Shown one piece after another: positions 1-11,381 of a DNA stretch of 64,000 bases (positions are counted from its first letter, which is position 1; each line of letters starts with the position of its first letter). Made by a program: the position numbers and the translations under genes. Source of the stretch: Staphylotrichum longicolle (Eukaryota > Ascomycota > Sordariomycetes > Sordariales > Chaetomiaceae). A model generated the notes under the pieces. That model did not search any database. It was not told where the DNA came from and saw only the letters and a program-made list of their open reading frames with translations. The stretch spans positions 3,100,001 to 3,164,000 of the forward strand of contig JAHCVI010000004.1 of assembly GCA_019096155.1 (NCBI GenBank), written 5' to 3'.

Positions 1-68
1 ATTACTATCAGGATGCTGACAGGGGGGGTTAGCTATCTTATTTGATCAAAGAGACGGGAGGGGAGGAG

Positions 69-1632
69 TTACCCGTCGATGTCGCCGTCCACATTGGCAA
101 AGAACTTGGTGAGCTCGATGGCCAGCGTCTTAAGGCTGTCGCTGAGCTCGTCGAGTTCCTTGACGATGATTGGGGCCGAGGTCAGGTTGCTGCTCCGCAC
201 GCTCTCGCCGAGATCCCACACGGCGACGCCTGTTGCTTGCAGGTCGCCAACTTGTTGAATTCCGTTTTCAGAATAGTAAATCAGGGGCTCGAGCGAGCGG
301 GCGACGCCGGCAACCTTGACGAGGTCAGGCACGGGCCGCATGGCGGCTGGCTGGGAGAGCCATCGGAGCGCTGCGTAGGAGAGGGTGGCGATGATGAAGG
401 AGAAGAACATGGAGGTCCAGGAGCTGGTTATCGCGCCGAACCGCTTGCGGACAAAGTTGATGGCCGTCTCAATGGGCTCGGTCCGGTGCTGGACTTCTGC
501 CCTGACGGCGAAGCGGATAACTGGTGGGGGTATTAGCCATGGTGAGACAAAGGGAAAGGGCCAGCAAGGTTGCAACCCACAGTTGTCCGCAACCTCCTTT
601 GACTTGTGTATCCCGTCTTTTAACTCGCTCAAGAGCATATCGCCGCCATAGTCCTCTTGCTTGATGCCGACCACGTCGTCAATTAAATGCTGCTGCGCCG
701 GGTGGAACTCGGGCTCCGGACTCCTCTCCTTGTCGGGCGACACACTCCCGGCAGGCAACCTCGTCCTGATGGCCTGGGCGAGTATCGCGTCCCCTTCATC
801 GGCGCTCTCATACTCTGGGCTGCTCTCCCTCGACCGGCCGGCGTCGTCGTCGTCGGCGTCAAACATCATCATCAGGTCGTCACCTTTCCGCCAGAAGCCG
901 CTGCTGCGGTCGCCGTTGCCGAGGCGCCTCCAGGCGGGCGGACTGTAGCCACCGGCGGAAGCCTCCGAGTCCGAAACGCCCGTCTCGCTCATGTCGTCGC
1001 TCCGGAACCCCGAGTGGGCCGACGGGTAGCCGAACGGCAGGCGGTTCGGGTTGCCAATCGAGGGCGCGAAGTCGTCCAGGGACGCGTCGACCTGGTCGAG
1101 TGGCCCGAGTGCTGTGATCGTTGTCGATGCCGTCATGACGGCCGCTGCTGGATCCCCTTCCTCCTCCGCTCTCTTTGATGGCGGCGGTGCTCCGTTTGCT
1201 GCTGCTGCGGGTCCGTTTGTCGTCGGCTCGCAGCTGCTGGTGTTTGCGGACTTGTCTCTCCTTCCGTTCCGTTTCTCTGCTCTCGTTGCTGCTGTGAATG
1301 CTGCTCTCAGAGGGATAGGGATAGGGATAGTGGGTAATCAGCGGCGGCAGGGGGGTGTACTCGATGTGCCGTCGCCTGGGAGGCTCCTCTTCGGAAAGGG
1401 TGTCGTCCTCGTCGTACTCCTCGATGATGGGCGGCAGGGGCTTCTCCAGCTTCTGCCTCCGGCGCGTGAACGAGAAAAGCTTCCTCCAGCGGACAGATGA
1501 CAGAGGGGACTGGTAGACCAGGTACAGGAAGAGAAAGATCAGGGAGAGCACCAGGGAGGCGATCCAGGCGCTCGGCGCAATGGTGATGCTGACGAGCGAC
1601 ACGTTGTTGTTGACGGTGAAGAGAGACTGCAT
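69..1632 (-). CDS. Unrecognised protein with two predicted membrane segments
   Basis: I do not recognise this family. The N-terminal part, read from the ATG at 1632 (an in-frame ATG also lies at 1848), has a hydrophobic segment of about 20 residues (SAWIASLVLSLIFLFLYLVY) followed by basic residues and an acidic, proline-rich linker. The C-terminal part, in another frame from about 1340 down to the stop at 69, is acidic and Ser-rich and carries a second hydrophobic segment (MFFSFIIATLSYAALRW) before a short tail. The frame change between about 1140 and 1340 needs an intron or an indel; I could not find a junction with convincing splice sites and matching phase. A small in-frame intron with acceptor near 523 is also possible. 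The disordered, acidic middle and the two hydrophobic ends suggest a membrane-anchored protein; no function can be given. Confidence 0.5.
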
Positions 1633-3645
1633 CACATCAAACGGGGACCGCCGAGTGTCGCCCGCAAGGGAGGAACCGTTCGTTGCGATGCGATGCGGTG
1701 CGCGAGAGGGTCGGGCCGAGGGGATGGTCGGCGCGATGCCCTCTTGGGCTGTGGTGTGGGTGTGGTATGATTCCGCCTGGGCGTTTGCGGGAGCTGCGCT
1801 GAGCTGAGCTGAGCTGAGAGAGAGCAGGAGCGGTTGCAGGCAGTTCACACGCTCTCTTCAGGTCTCGTTTTGGGGATTCTCGCAAACTGCGCCGACGCTG
1901 GTTCGGTCATGTAAAATCCAAAATGTCAGTCGCGTCGCAACGGCGATCCTCCTAAAGGCGGTGTCGACACAAAGCAAGCCCTCCCAAAAGGTGTGGTTCT
2001 GTTTCGGATCCCTAGGCTTGCATGGGCATTTCGGTGGAAGACGGTCGCATCGCATCCGAGTCCCGCCCATGCGACTGACGACCAGGCTCCCCAGGGAGTG
2101 AGAACCCCCCGAGCCCCCAAAAACGAGAGGCTGGGAGCTGCCCCCCATGTCGGCCCACCAGCGCCGGCAGTCGCCCCATGGCCAACCAACCCCGCAGTCC
2201 CTTGCTCCTGGCGGGGCAGCCACCTGTCGGTGCATGCGGGGTCCACTCCCCCCTTCTTGGTCGCCCTCTCATTTGTTCGAGGGCTTTCGGGAACATGCGG
2301 CATTGCATTGGTGTGACGGCACCAAGAGAGCTGACCCTTTCTCGTCTGAAGATTCGAGGTTTGAGGCAACATGGAAAAGACAGAAGGGGAAGGGCAGCTG
2401 GCCCAGCACAGCCCAGCAGCTGTCCAGGGCTCTCCAGACTGGGCGTGCTCAGCCAAGCGAGGTGAGAGGCTGGGCAAGGGTGTTGATAACGGCGGGGCAT
2501 CTCAACCGCTTATCACCCCGCAATCCGGGCTGAAGGGCTCAGCGGGAGGACGGCAGCATGGGATTGACAACGTGGGCATTATCCCGAGGTGTGGTGGGAC
2601 GGGGATCTATGTAGCAGCATGTTGGGACCGAGAGCCGTTGATGCATGCGGCACAGAGAACCTAATATTTATTATTTCAACGAGATCTCACATTAAGATGT
2701 TTGATTCCACCTGCTAAGAAACCGAAGAAACAATAACTCCGTCGAGGAGGGCCTTACATAAGAGAAAGAAATATCAAGGTTGAAGTCAACAGGACGAGAA
2801 CGCAGCCTCATTTGGGCTGGAGCTAGGTGATCGTCTTCAACTTCGGACTTGAACCTCCGGTCCACCGCCGAGCAGGGGTGAGACGGTCCTGGTGTACAAC
2901 GTACTTTCAATTACATCATTGACCGTTACTCAAGCAGAGCAGAGCTGTCATCACCTCCTCTCTGGAGGAGCTCAGCAACGATAGGTCAAAGGAGTAGAGG
3001 CGAGGAATAGAATTCGATAAAAACAAAACAGACATAAAATGAAATAGAAAGGAATAGAAAAGAAGATGTCGGAAGACGAGGAGAAGGTGGAAAATGAGAA
3101 CGATGAAGAAGTGGAAACCCCAGAGACTCCCATGAGTTTCTGTCGTTGTTGGGACTCATCATCAAGAACCTGACAGAGATTGACCGGCCAAGTAAACCAG
3201 TGGGCAGGCTTGGCTTCATATGAACTACAGCTGTAAGTCTCCCGCCACAGTCTTCAGTAACATACGCTCAATCATAATCATAGTCGTCATCAACTCCGTT
3301 TAACCAGCTGCCATGTCATGAACCACGAGGATTACACCAAGCCAACTCCACCTCTCCTTCTCTCCCCCTAATTCATGTGCACATGCGTCGTCGTCGTCGA
3401 GAGAAACCACCCAAACTAAACCTACCCGCTAAAAACCAAAAACAGCCGACCAAAGAGAGTAGCGATGAAGAATCCCGCCCATCATCATCCTCTTCCTCCT
3501 TATCCTCTATACCACCGCCCCCGTATCCTTCTCTACACCACTAGCTCCCTCTACTTTCTCCGCCGCACCACCACCCGCCGCCCTCACCCTCAATCCCGAT
3601 CCCAGTTTTTCCCTTCCGCCACCTCTTGCCTCGCCCCGTAGACAC
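1633..3645. other. Intergenic, no supported gene
   Basis: Several overlapping open frames exist at 1850-2530 on both strands, but they conflict, have no recognisable motif and look like chance frames in GC-rich DNA. A short CTGAG-type direct repeat lies at about 1797-1822. From 2660 to 3640 the sequence is AT- and pyrimidine-richer and probably holds the 3' end of the stress-protein gene transcript. Confidence 0.5.
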
Positions 3646-5987
3646 CTAATCAATCTTTGCATTCGCCAGGCTCCGCGCGGCCGGGTTATGGATGTTATTG
3701 ATCTGGTGCGTCGACGGCTGGCGCTTGTACTTGCCCTGCTTCCGCAGCCGCTTGCGCGCTACCATGACGGGCACGCTGCTCTTGGTGACGAGGTAGTTTG
3801 AGAAGGAGCCCAGGATGACCCTATACACACACACAAGACACAACCGTGTTAGCTCTAAACTAGACCCCCTCCCTTTTTAAAGAGGGAAGAAAAAGGAGAA
3901 TGAGGGAAAGAGACAAACTTACCCCTTCAACGCGCTCCGCCCGCGACTGCCCAAGATGACCAACGTCGGGTTGACCAGGTCGATCACCTCGGTGATCAAG
4001 TGCTTAGGGTTCTTGCAGTGCAGCACCTCGACAATGACGCGCACCTGCAGCCTCGTCTTGCGCAGAAGCTTGGTCACGCGCTCGCTGATGCTCAGCACCG
4101 CGTTGTACCGGTCGTCCTCGGCCTTGCTGCGCTCCCTGCTGAGCGACGGCGCGGGGGACAGGTTGGTGCTGTGGCTGGCGCTCCCGACACCCAGCCCCGC
4201 AGAATCGGACGATGCCGCCTGCGAGGGCCGCAGGGGGAGGTTGGTGCCGCTGGGCGTGATGGGCATTTTGCTCGAGGTGACTGTGTTGATGGCGGCGGCC
4301 TGCTCGCGCATGGCGCGGGGCTCGTCGGGCACCTGCGAGCTGTCGCCCATGCCCGTCTCCTCGTCGACGCAGTAGATGGCGAGCAGCGTGTCGCCGTCGC
4401 GGAGGACCGTGCCGATGGCCCATTCGAGGGCGTGTGTCGACTCCTCGCTCATGTCGGTGGCGACGAGGTATTTCCGCGGCGGGCGGTGCTCCTCCTCGGC
4501 GTCCTGTACGAGCTTGGAGTACTCGCCGCGCGTGATGATCTGGATTGTGCGGTGCGCCTCGGGCGTGTCCATGATTTGCGTCATGGCGAAGGAGAGCTTC
4601 TGCGCCCGCTTGATGTCGGTGAGGTCCGCCTCCGTGTCCGAGTCGATGGGCGTGTGGGTGCCGGTTCCGGGCGGGTTATCGAAGCTGGTGTTGGGATGGA
4701 TGACGGGTTTGCTGTGTTTTACGCGCTCACCTGACGGGTTCGTCACGGTGATTTCTGGCTCGTCCAGGAGCGACCGGTACTGGTACGCTGGCTGCTGAGA
4801 AGCCACATGTATGCCTATTTTGCTGTCGTTTAGCAATTTCCATTTCACCTTGCTGGCTTCGCCCATCACTTACGTTCTTCTTCTGCCGCCGCTAACAGGC
4901 TCTTAGCTTGCCGCTGGGACTCGGGGGACCCGGACGCGTTGGGCGCCTTGAGGTTGTCGAGGTTCCGAGCCGTCTTTCTGCCGCGATCCCCCTCATCTTC
5001 GGACGAGCTGTCGTTGTCCTCGCTGCTCTCTTCGACCAGCAGCTCGCCGTCTGGAGCGAGGTAGTCCTTAACTAACCTGCCGGCCCCGGTCATGTAGTTT
5101 GAGCTCTTGCGTCTCCCCAGCTCCGACAGGCTCCCGCCAGACCGAGCCAGGCGGGCGTCGGATAGGCGCCTGTATGCGTTGTTGTAGTCGAGAATCTCGG
5201 GGTCATTGAGTACAGCCCGTCCAGCGGGACTTAGCGTGCGTCCGATGAGCGGGGCCCGAGGAGAGTGTGAGCGCATTCCTGAGCGGCCGTGCGGCGATTT
5301 GGACTTGTTCCCTGGGCGTGACGGCCCGGTGGCCGCATGATGACGTCCCGCGTCGCCCGGAAGAACCAAACCAGACACGTCGTTGCCCCTCATGATCTCA
5401 GACATGGCGCTGGACCGCTTGCCCCCCTGGGTAACACGTTTCGGGAGAGCCTGGCCGGCATTGGTCGTGATGATGCCGGAAAACTGGTACTCGGACGTTG
5501 GGTCGACCCGAGCAGGCCCCAGCCTCGGGCCGAAATCGACGGGTCTGTTGGAGGCATCCGACAGGCTCCTGGGGTGGGGGGCGTGTGCTGCGAGCGGGCG
5601 GGCGTGGGATTCGGTTGGCGACGACGGTGTGCTTAGTACTTGTCTTGCGGGAGGGAGTGGGCTGTCAACGTCCAGCATGCTTCGGACGGGCGGAGGGGGA
5701 GGGCTGTCCACATCAAGCATACTCCTAACGGGGGCTGCTTGCGCGGCTGTTGTCTTAGTACTAGCACTCTTTGGGGAGACGGGAGAAAGGAGATCGGAGT
5801 GTGGAGGGTCATCACCAATGTCTAGCATGCTGCGCACCGGGGAGCGGGGTGTGTAGGGGGAGGGAGAGCGAGCCCCAAGAGCGCTGGGAGGTCTTGGTCG
5901 CGCATTCGTCCCCTCCAACAGTGCCAGCACCTCTCTGCGCTCCTCGTCGAGCATCGCCTCCATCGACATGGGTTGATGCCTCGCCAT
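3646..5987 (-). CDS. Universal stress protein (Usp) domain protein
   Basis: Model: complement(join(3646..3820, 3923..4814, 4874..5987)), 726 aa. Both introns have GTAAGT donors and TAG acceptors and the phases close. The N-terminal ~370 residues are disordered, Ser/Pro-rich and contain three copies of a VRSMLD motif. The Usp domain follows: the first strand and P-loop-like segment (KYLVATDMSEES, ALEWAIG) and, after a Ser-rich insertion, the terminal segment LVILGSRGRSALKGVILGS. This last part matches the ATP-binding pattern G-x2-G-x9-G-S of Usp proteins and is split by the last intron, which confirms the splice. The family binds ATP and acts in stress responses; fungal members of this size are poorly characterised, so the exact role is inferred. 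It stands alone, with no partner gene nearby. Confidence 0.88.
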
Positions 5988-7561
5988 GGTGGGCGTGCGT
6001 GGGATATATCAACCGGGGTGGTCCGTATGTCTGTGAGCTTCAAGACTCGGGCGGCGGTTGGTGGAAGACCAGAGTGGGGTGGAGAGAGAGGATGGCGGGG
6101 AGCTGATCGGTTGCAAGTGACGTCCGTGAGTGCGAAAGTTGCGATAAAAAAATATCACAGCTTTCTGGGTGTTTCACAGTGGTCAGCGTGGTAGGATACG
6201 AGGTCGGTACTGGGCGTGAATGGAAGTAAACTGGCAAAGCAGCATCTCGTTTTGCAGCGGGCGAGCCCAGTTGTCTTTTGTCGGAGCTCAGTTCATAGCG
6301 GGGGCGTCAGCCCAGCTCTTTTTCGCTGCAAAGGCCTGGTCGCAGGCGCTGCCAAGACACGCGGTTCCAGAGCAGGCACAGCTCGGGCTCCGTTTTGCCA
6401 AGCCCCCAAGACTCTGGTTGCGAGGGTAGCAGGGTTCTCGGGATTGGCACTGAGGCGCTGCCATCAACGTTCCCTGAAATCAGAGAGAAATCGGAGAGAA
6501 ACGAAAGAGGGGCAATTTGACTCCGTCGTGCTTGGTCGCAAGAAAAGGAGTCATTTTGGGCCGCGCCTGCCGGGCACAGTTCTCATGTACATATAATTGA
6601 CGTCGAATGGAGGTGAACGGGCTTTTCAATCGCATCAGAGCCTGAGCCCGACTCGCCGCATGACGTGCGGAGGTGGAGGACGGCCCTGGTGGATCTGCTT
6701 GTGGAAGCGGATCTTGCATGAAAGTTCGAAGCATGTGGGTGAGGTTGCCGCTTGCAGAATGCTCTTGTCTGGTGGCAGTGCCCGGCCCTTGCTCGTTAGT
6801 GGGTGTGGATTACCTGGTAGTGCTGGTAATGGTACCTTGACTCTGCTTTAGTCGCCGGTCTGGACCGCCAACCTCAAGTAGTACGAGATCCGAAGTTGAC
6901 TTAAAAGACTGATGGCGTAACATACTCAGTGTGGCACCCCGATGTACGATTGTCTTGGCTCACCTACTCCTGACGTTTCCACTAGTGCTTCGAAAGGTCA
7001 GGCTGGAAGGTACCTAGGTAGGTAATGTTTCGGGTGTTCGTTTTGTTTTCAGACAACCCACTCCGAGTCATGAAATCCCATCATCCTCAGGTGATGATGG
7101 GGCTGGACCTTGCACTTGCACACAAAGGCCTTGAAAGCATATCACATGGCGTATTCGCAGTCGATGCCCCTTACTATTTGCCGCCGGAAGAAGGGAAAAA
7201 AAAAGGGTGGGGGAACAGAATGAAACAAAAAGAAAACAAATGAATGAATAAGCCAGATGAGATAAAGAGAAGAGAGAGCACCCTCGGCAGGAGTCGGCTC
7301 AAATGCAAATCAGAGGCCGCCCATCACAGGCAAAAGTGGAGCACACAACGAGGTATCTGCAGTCGCGAAAGGCCATGACAACTTCACACTTGACTACTGA
7401 AGTCTGAAGCAGTTACTGGAACAAAACTAAGGTAGTCCATACAAGTAATGTACAGTACAGAGAGATGCCGCCACAAAACCACAGCCCCTACCCTGCATAA
7501 GGAACCTCTCTAACCGACTACCCCGCCCGCTCCCCAAAACTAAAACCCCAATCTCCCCACC
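5988..7561. other. Intergenic, no supported gene
   Basis: The 5' region of the stress-protein gene and the 3' region of the uS7m gene. Short open frames occur on both strands without recognisable content. A purine-rich run lies around 7190-7280. Nothing else is seen. Confidence 0.5.
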
Positions 7562-8468
7562 TCAAATCAGGCCCTTCACTTGAGGATTTGCCAGATTGGC
7601 ACGGCTGCCCGTGCCCAGCTTGTGAATCTGCATGCGCTTGTCCCACACATTCGACCGGCCCTCGACGACGGCCACAATCTCCTCGGCCACGCGGTGGGGG
7701 AACATGGTGCGGCCGCTGCCCCTGGACTTCTTCTTGTTGACCGAGTCCAGGATCCACTGGAAGGCGGTCCGCCTCCGCTGCCGCGCCAGCAGCGGCACGG
7801 GCACTTCGAGCGACTTGCCGCCGCCCGCCATGCCCTTGAAGCCGCGCAGCTTGACCAGCGGGGCGACCGAGTCAATGGCGAGGCCGAGGTAGAGGACGGG
7901 GTCGAGCGGGAGGTGGGAGGCCGGCGGCGCGCCGGGGAGGAGGGGTCTCGAGGGGTCGAGCTTGGGCGGTGGTGATGTGCGGAGGTAGTTGAGGATCATG
8001 GCCATGTCCTGCGACTTCTCGTTAGAAATTGTTGCATGTCTCTGCCGGGGAAAACGTTTCTGTCCTCACCCTCTGTGCCTTGGCCAACTTCCCGTCCTTC
8101 ATCAATAGCCTCGTGACCTGCGAGACGACGGCGTCGTAGCGGTGCTTGTTGTGCTTTTGCGACGGCAGCGGCAGCTCCGGCACGCCGTATTTGTGGCCCT
8201 CGACTGAGGGGTCGTGGGAGGACAGACCATACTCGATCATGCGCAGCTGGTTGAGGGCGGTCTCGTTTTCCTTGCTGGTGACGGCGGGCGTTTCGCTCTG
8301 GGGCAGCATCGACGGTGGCAGCTTGCCCGAGTTTTGTTCGGGTAACCGTGATGTCGTGCTGTCGGCCATCCCCCGTGCCAGCACCGCCGGCCCCGGCTGT
8401 GGGCGTTGGGCAAATGCCCGGGTCGAGAGGGCTCTGCAGGCCGACCAGATGTTCAACCGCGGAGGCAT
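7562..8468 (-). CDS. RSM7: Mitochondrial small-subunit ribosomal protein uS7m
   Basis: Model: complement(join(7562..8008, 8070..8468)), 281 aa. The intron has a GTGAGG donor, a CTAAC branch and a CAG acceptor. The first ~35 residues are basic and Ser/Arg/Ala-rich without acidic residues, as expected for a mitochondrial presequence. The S7 domain follows: KHRYDAVVSQVTRLLMKDGK, which continues across the intron into AQRDMAMILNYLRT, and then VPVPLLARQRRRTAFQWIL, the rRNA-binding part typical of uS7, ending in a basic C-terminus. uS7 organises the 3' major domain of the small ribosomal subunit RNA. Length fits fungal mitochondrial S7. The gene stands alone and appears intact. Confidence 0.92.
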
Positions 8469-10841
8469 GGTCGCTGTGTGGCTGGATCAGCAATGGGGTC
8501 CTGATACGGTGTCGCGGTTGCTGCGCTTCACGCTGCCTTTCTCGAAAAACTAGAGCTGGCCGGGGTTTAGCCGCCAATAGGGTCAAGCGCGGCCGTGCTG
8601 ACCACCCAAACCCCTGGCCGATCCCGCACGATCTCATTCGGCTAGCCACACCGTGCCCGGATCCAGTTCCGACCAGCGGCCCCCACGATCTCGGTAACCT
8701 GGGGAAAGATCCAAGTCAGAAAACGCTTGTCTCTTTTCCCCGATCAAAAATGTTCCGAGTCCTACGTAAGGTAGGGTATGCAAGCACAGATTGCATACTT
8801 CATTCGGCCCCTCTCTCATACAGACTCTGGCCCCTGTACCTTCAATCGTCCCCAGTGTTTAAAAACTGCCCGTTCTGCACACTTTGGGGCAGGTTTGAAC
8901 CCGGCAGGTTTGTGCTGTGGGAACGTTGGTTCAGCTCCACACAACTGACCGCCTCAAAACTCAAAGCCCTCTCTCTCCATCCTCCCAGCCCCCATCATCA
9001 GCGACTTTATTTCATCCCATGTACTTGATTTCCGTACCCCAGCTGCAAGGTGGAATTGGCCCTTGCTTCTCTTGCAGATAAGGTCCCTCGGCGTGCATGG
9101 GAAGCATCCCGCAGCTCAGATCCAGGCTGGTTCATCGGCATCCAGCGATTCGTCTCCCGCTTCCCCCAAGCTCCAGTGGCGTTGGTCACTGGTCACGGGG
9201 ACAGGTGCCGCTGTCCGTCGTCTGCTGGCCCTCCCACTCTCCCCACCGCCGCGTCCATGCCAGCTTGACGTGTTCTCGCTCTCCACCTACCACATCCCCG
9301 CCGACGGGCCTCGGAGGAGCGACAACTGGCGTCAGGCCCAAGTGGGAAGAAGCAAGCACCCGTCGAACACCTGTTTCCCACACTGGCGGTGAGAAGCAAG
9401 ACCCAGCACCGGGGTCCCCCGTTCGCCAGGCTCTTGTGTCGTTTACATTGTCTCATCGCCATCGGGGTTTGCCTACCGAGCTGATCTGCCGCCTTGGCCT
9501 TTCTGACAGTCTTGCTTTTTTCTTACTCTAGCGCGATCAACATCCCCAGTCCAAACTCAGTTCACATCAACACACAAACCGGACACGAGGTTCAGGCGGA
9601 AGAAAGTGCGCCGCCATCGGAGCTTATCATTCCTGCATTCGAAGTAGTGAGACAACTGAGCGCTGGGGAAAAAACATCCCGGTGATCCAAGCCAGCCTAT
9701 CCAAGTCTAAACCCAACCCAGCCATGCGCTGCCCCCTGAACCAATCTAACCAAGAGACCCCAATGAGAACTTTTTATCCGCCATCCGAAACCCCGGTGCT
9801 TCTCTGCCGCCACTGCTTGCCCACATGACCAGGGCTCGGGTTGGCTTGATGTCGACCGGCGAACGGAGTGGTCACCCGACCAGAGGGGACAGACCGCTCT
9901 TGCACGCTGCTCCACGCTGCGGAAACCCCAACCGCCAGCCAAGCAGCACCAAACGCGCAGACCAACAGACCAGGACAACAAACACTGCATGCCAGAAGCA
10001 CCGTGGATGCTTTTGGACTCCAATTGGCTGAGGCATCCTCCTATCTCGAGCCAGGACTGCCTCCCAAACTGCCTGCCATGACCAAAGATGTAAACAGAAG
10101 ATAGGCGCCAACCCGAAGAAAATCCTTGCCGTGAAAACATGACATCCTCCGCCGACCCCGGTGGCATTGACAAATTCCCGATGCGCCGTGTGGCATGCCC
10201 GATCCGCCAACTCCAAGGGTACCTCGAGAGCAAAAGTGAGGAAAACAAGAAAGGTCTGAAAAGGATGGTTGGGAGGTAAAAGGAAGAAAAAAGAAGAAGG
10301 GAAACAAGAAGTGGTATCGGTATCGTACAAGAAAAAGCCAAACCCCGGTGGCCCAACCCACATAAAGCGACAAACAACCCAAACATAACAGAATACTAAA
10401 AGAAAACCCGCATGAAGTCGTAAGCCTAGCGGCAAGGTTGTGGGTGTCGGAGTTGGGGCGGGTGCGTGCCAGGGCGAGAGAGAGCCGGGAGGAGGGAGCC
10501 GAAAGCCATTTGTGATGGCTGCGAGTCGGAAGACAGAGTCAATCCCGGAGGACATGGAGAAGCCCCCAAGACCCCCAAGACAAACCTCAGCCGACCGACC
10601 GGCAGGAGCAAAGAGGGAAAAAGAAAGGAGAAGAGGAAGCAAAAGAGCAACACATGCCATTCAGAGCGAGCGACACGCGCCACCCCAAACACCACGGCCA
10701 TTCAGCTTCCCCCTCATCCCTTCCCTTCCCTCTCCGCTCTCCAGCCGATCCATCAACCTGCCCCTCTCACCTCCCTCAAACCCTCATCGCCCCCTCCCCC
10801 GTCACACATCAAAATCGTAACAAAAAAAGAAGAGAAAAAAA
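8469..10841. other. Intergenic, no supported gene
   Basis: Contains the uS7m promoter and a long stretch before the dsRNA-binding protein gene. Frames of 230-260 codons exist on the minus strand at 9697-10660, but they overlap each other in different frames, are rich in Leu/Phe/Ser from pyrimidine-rich DNA and carry no recognisable domain. Purine-rich DNA at 10240-10330 and C-rich DNA at 10680-10870 look like untranslated sequence. Confidence 0.5.
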
Positions 10842-11381
10842 TCACCACCGCCCCTTCCCCCCCGGCGAGCTCGCCGGGCTGAGACTGACGCTCCCCGCCG
10901 CCGAAGCCGAGGCCGAGCCCGCCGAGCCGGACCCGGACCCGGACCCGGCGGAGCCCGTCGACTGCGCGAGCCACTGCAGCGCGACCTCGGCGGCGTCCTC
11001 CTTGGCGTTGTGGACGTTCTTGCCGTCGTACCAGAAGCGCGCGGCGTGCACGGAGCCGTAGACGGTCACGGTGCTGGACCAGGCGGTGCGGCCTCCTGTT
11101 TTTTGGGGGTTATTTATCGTCAGTGTTAATTCAGAAGAAATAAAGAAAGGGGATGAAAAAGGGATGGATGGGCATGGGCCGTCCGTACCTCGCCTATCCG
11201 AGACGATCTGGAAGATGGGGGCGGCGATGTTGTAGTCGCGGCAGGTGTCTGGGTAGATGGGGTGTTAGTATGTCTACGAGGTTATTCAACAGGGTAAGAG
11301 GTGATGGTGAGGAAAGAGAACATGATAAAAAAAAAAAGGTGACACACCCTCGAGCTTGTCTTGCCACGTCTGATACGCCAT
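10842..11381 (-). CDS. Small single-domain dsRNA-binding (DRBM) protein
   Basis: Model: complement(join(10842..11095, 11189..11248, 11348..11381)), 115 aa. None of the three exons is convincing alone, but the phases join exactly into one double-stranded-RNA-binding motif: an N-terminal helix (YQTWQDKLEDTCRDYNI), three strands (PIFQIVSD, WSSTVTVYG, HAARFWYDGKN) and the C-terminal helix (AKEDAAEVALQWLAQ) with the Lys/Ala pattern that contacts the RNA minor groove. The DRBM occupies residues ~5-78; the rest is a Gly/Ser/Ala low-complexity tail. No RNase III or helicase domain is attached. Family knowledge says DRBM proteins bind dsRNA without sequence specificity; a role as an accessory to RNA silencing or as an inhibitor is only inference. 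The start ATG lies in a sequence that leaves a 34-nt first exon. Confidence 0.82.

Noticed and set aside
1797..1822. CTGAG repeats as a regulatory element
   Set aside because: A short low-complexity stretch with no known fungal factor; it may simply be leader sequence.
9697..10660. Two long overlapping minus-strand open frames (229 and 262 codons)
   Set aside because: They overlap in different frames, consist mainly of Leu, Phe, Ser and Trp from pyrimidine-rich DNA, and show no domain or splice signals.
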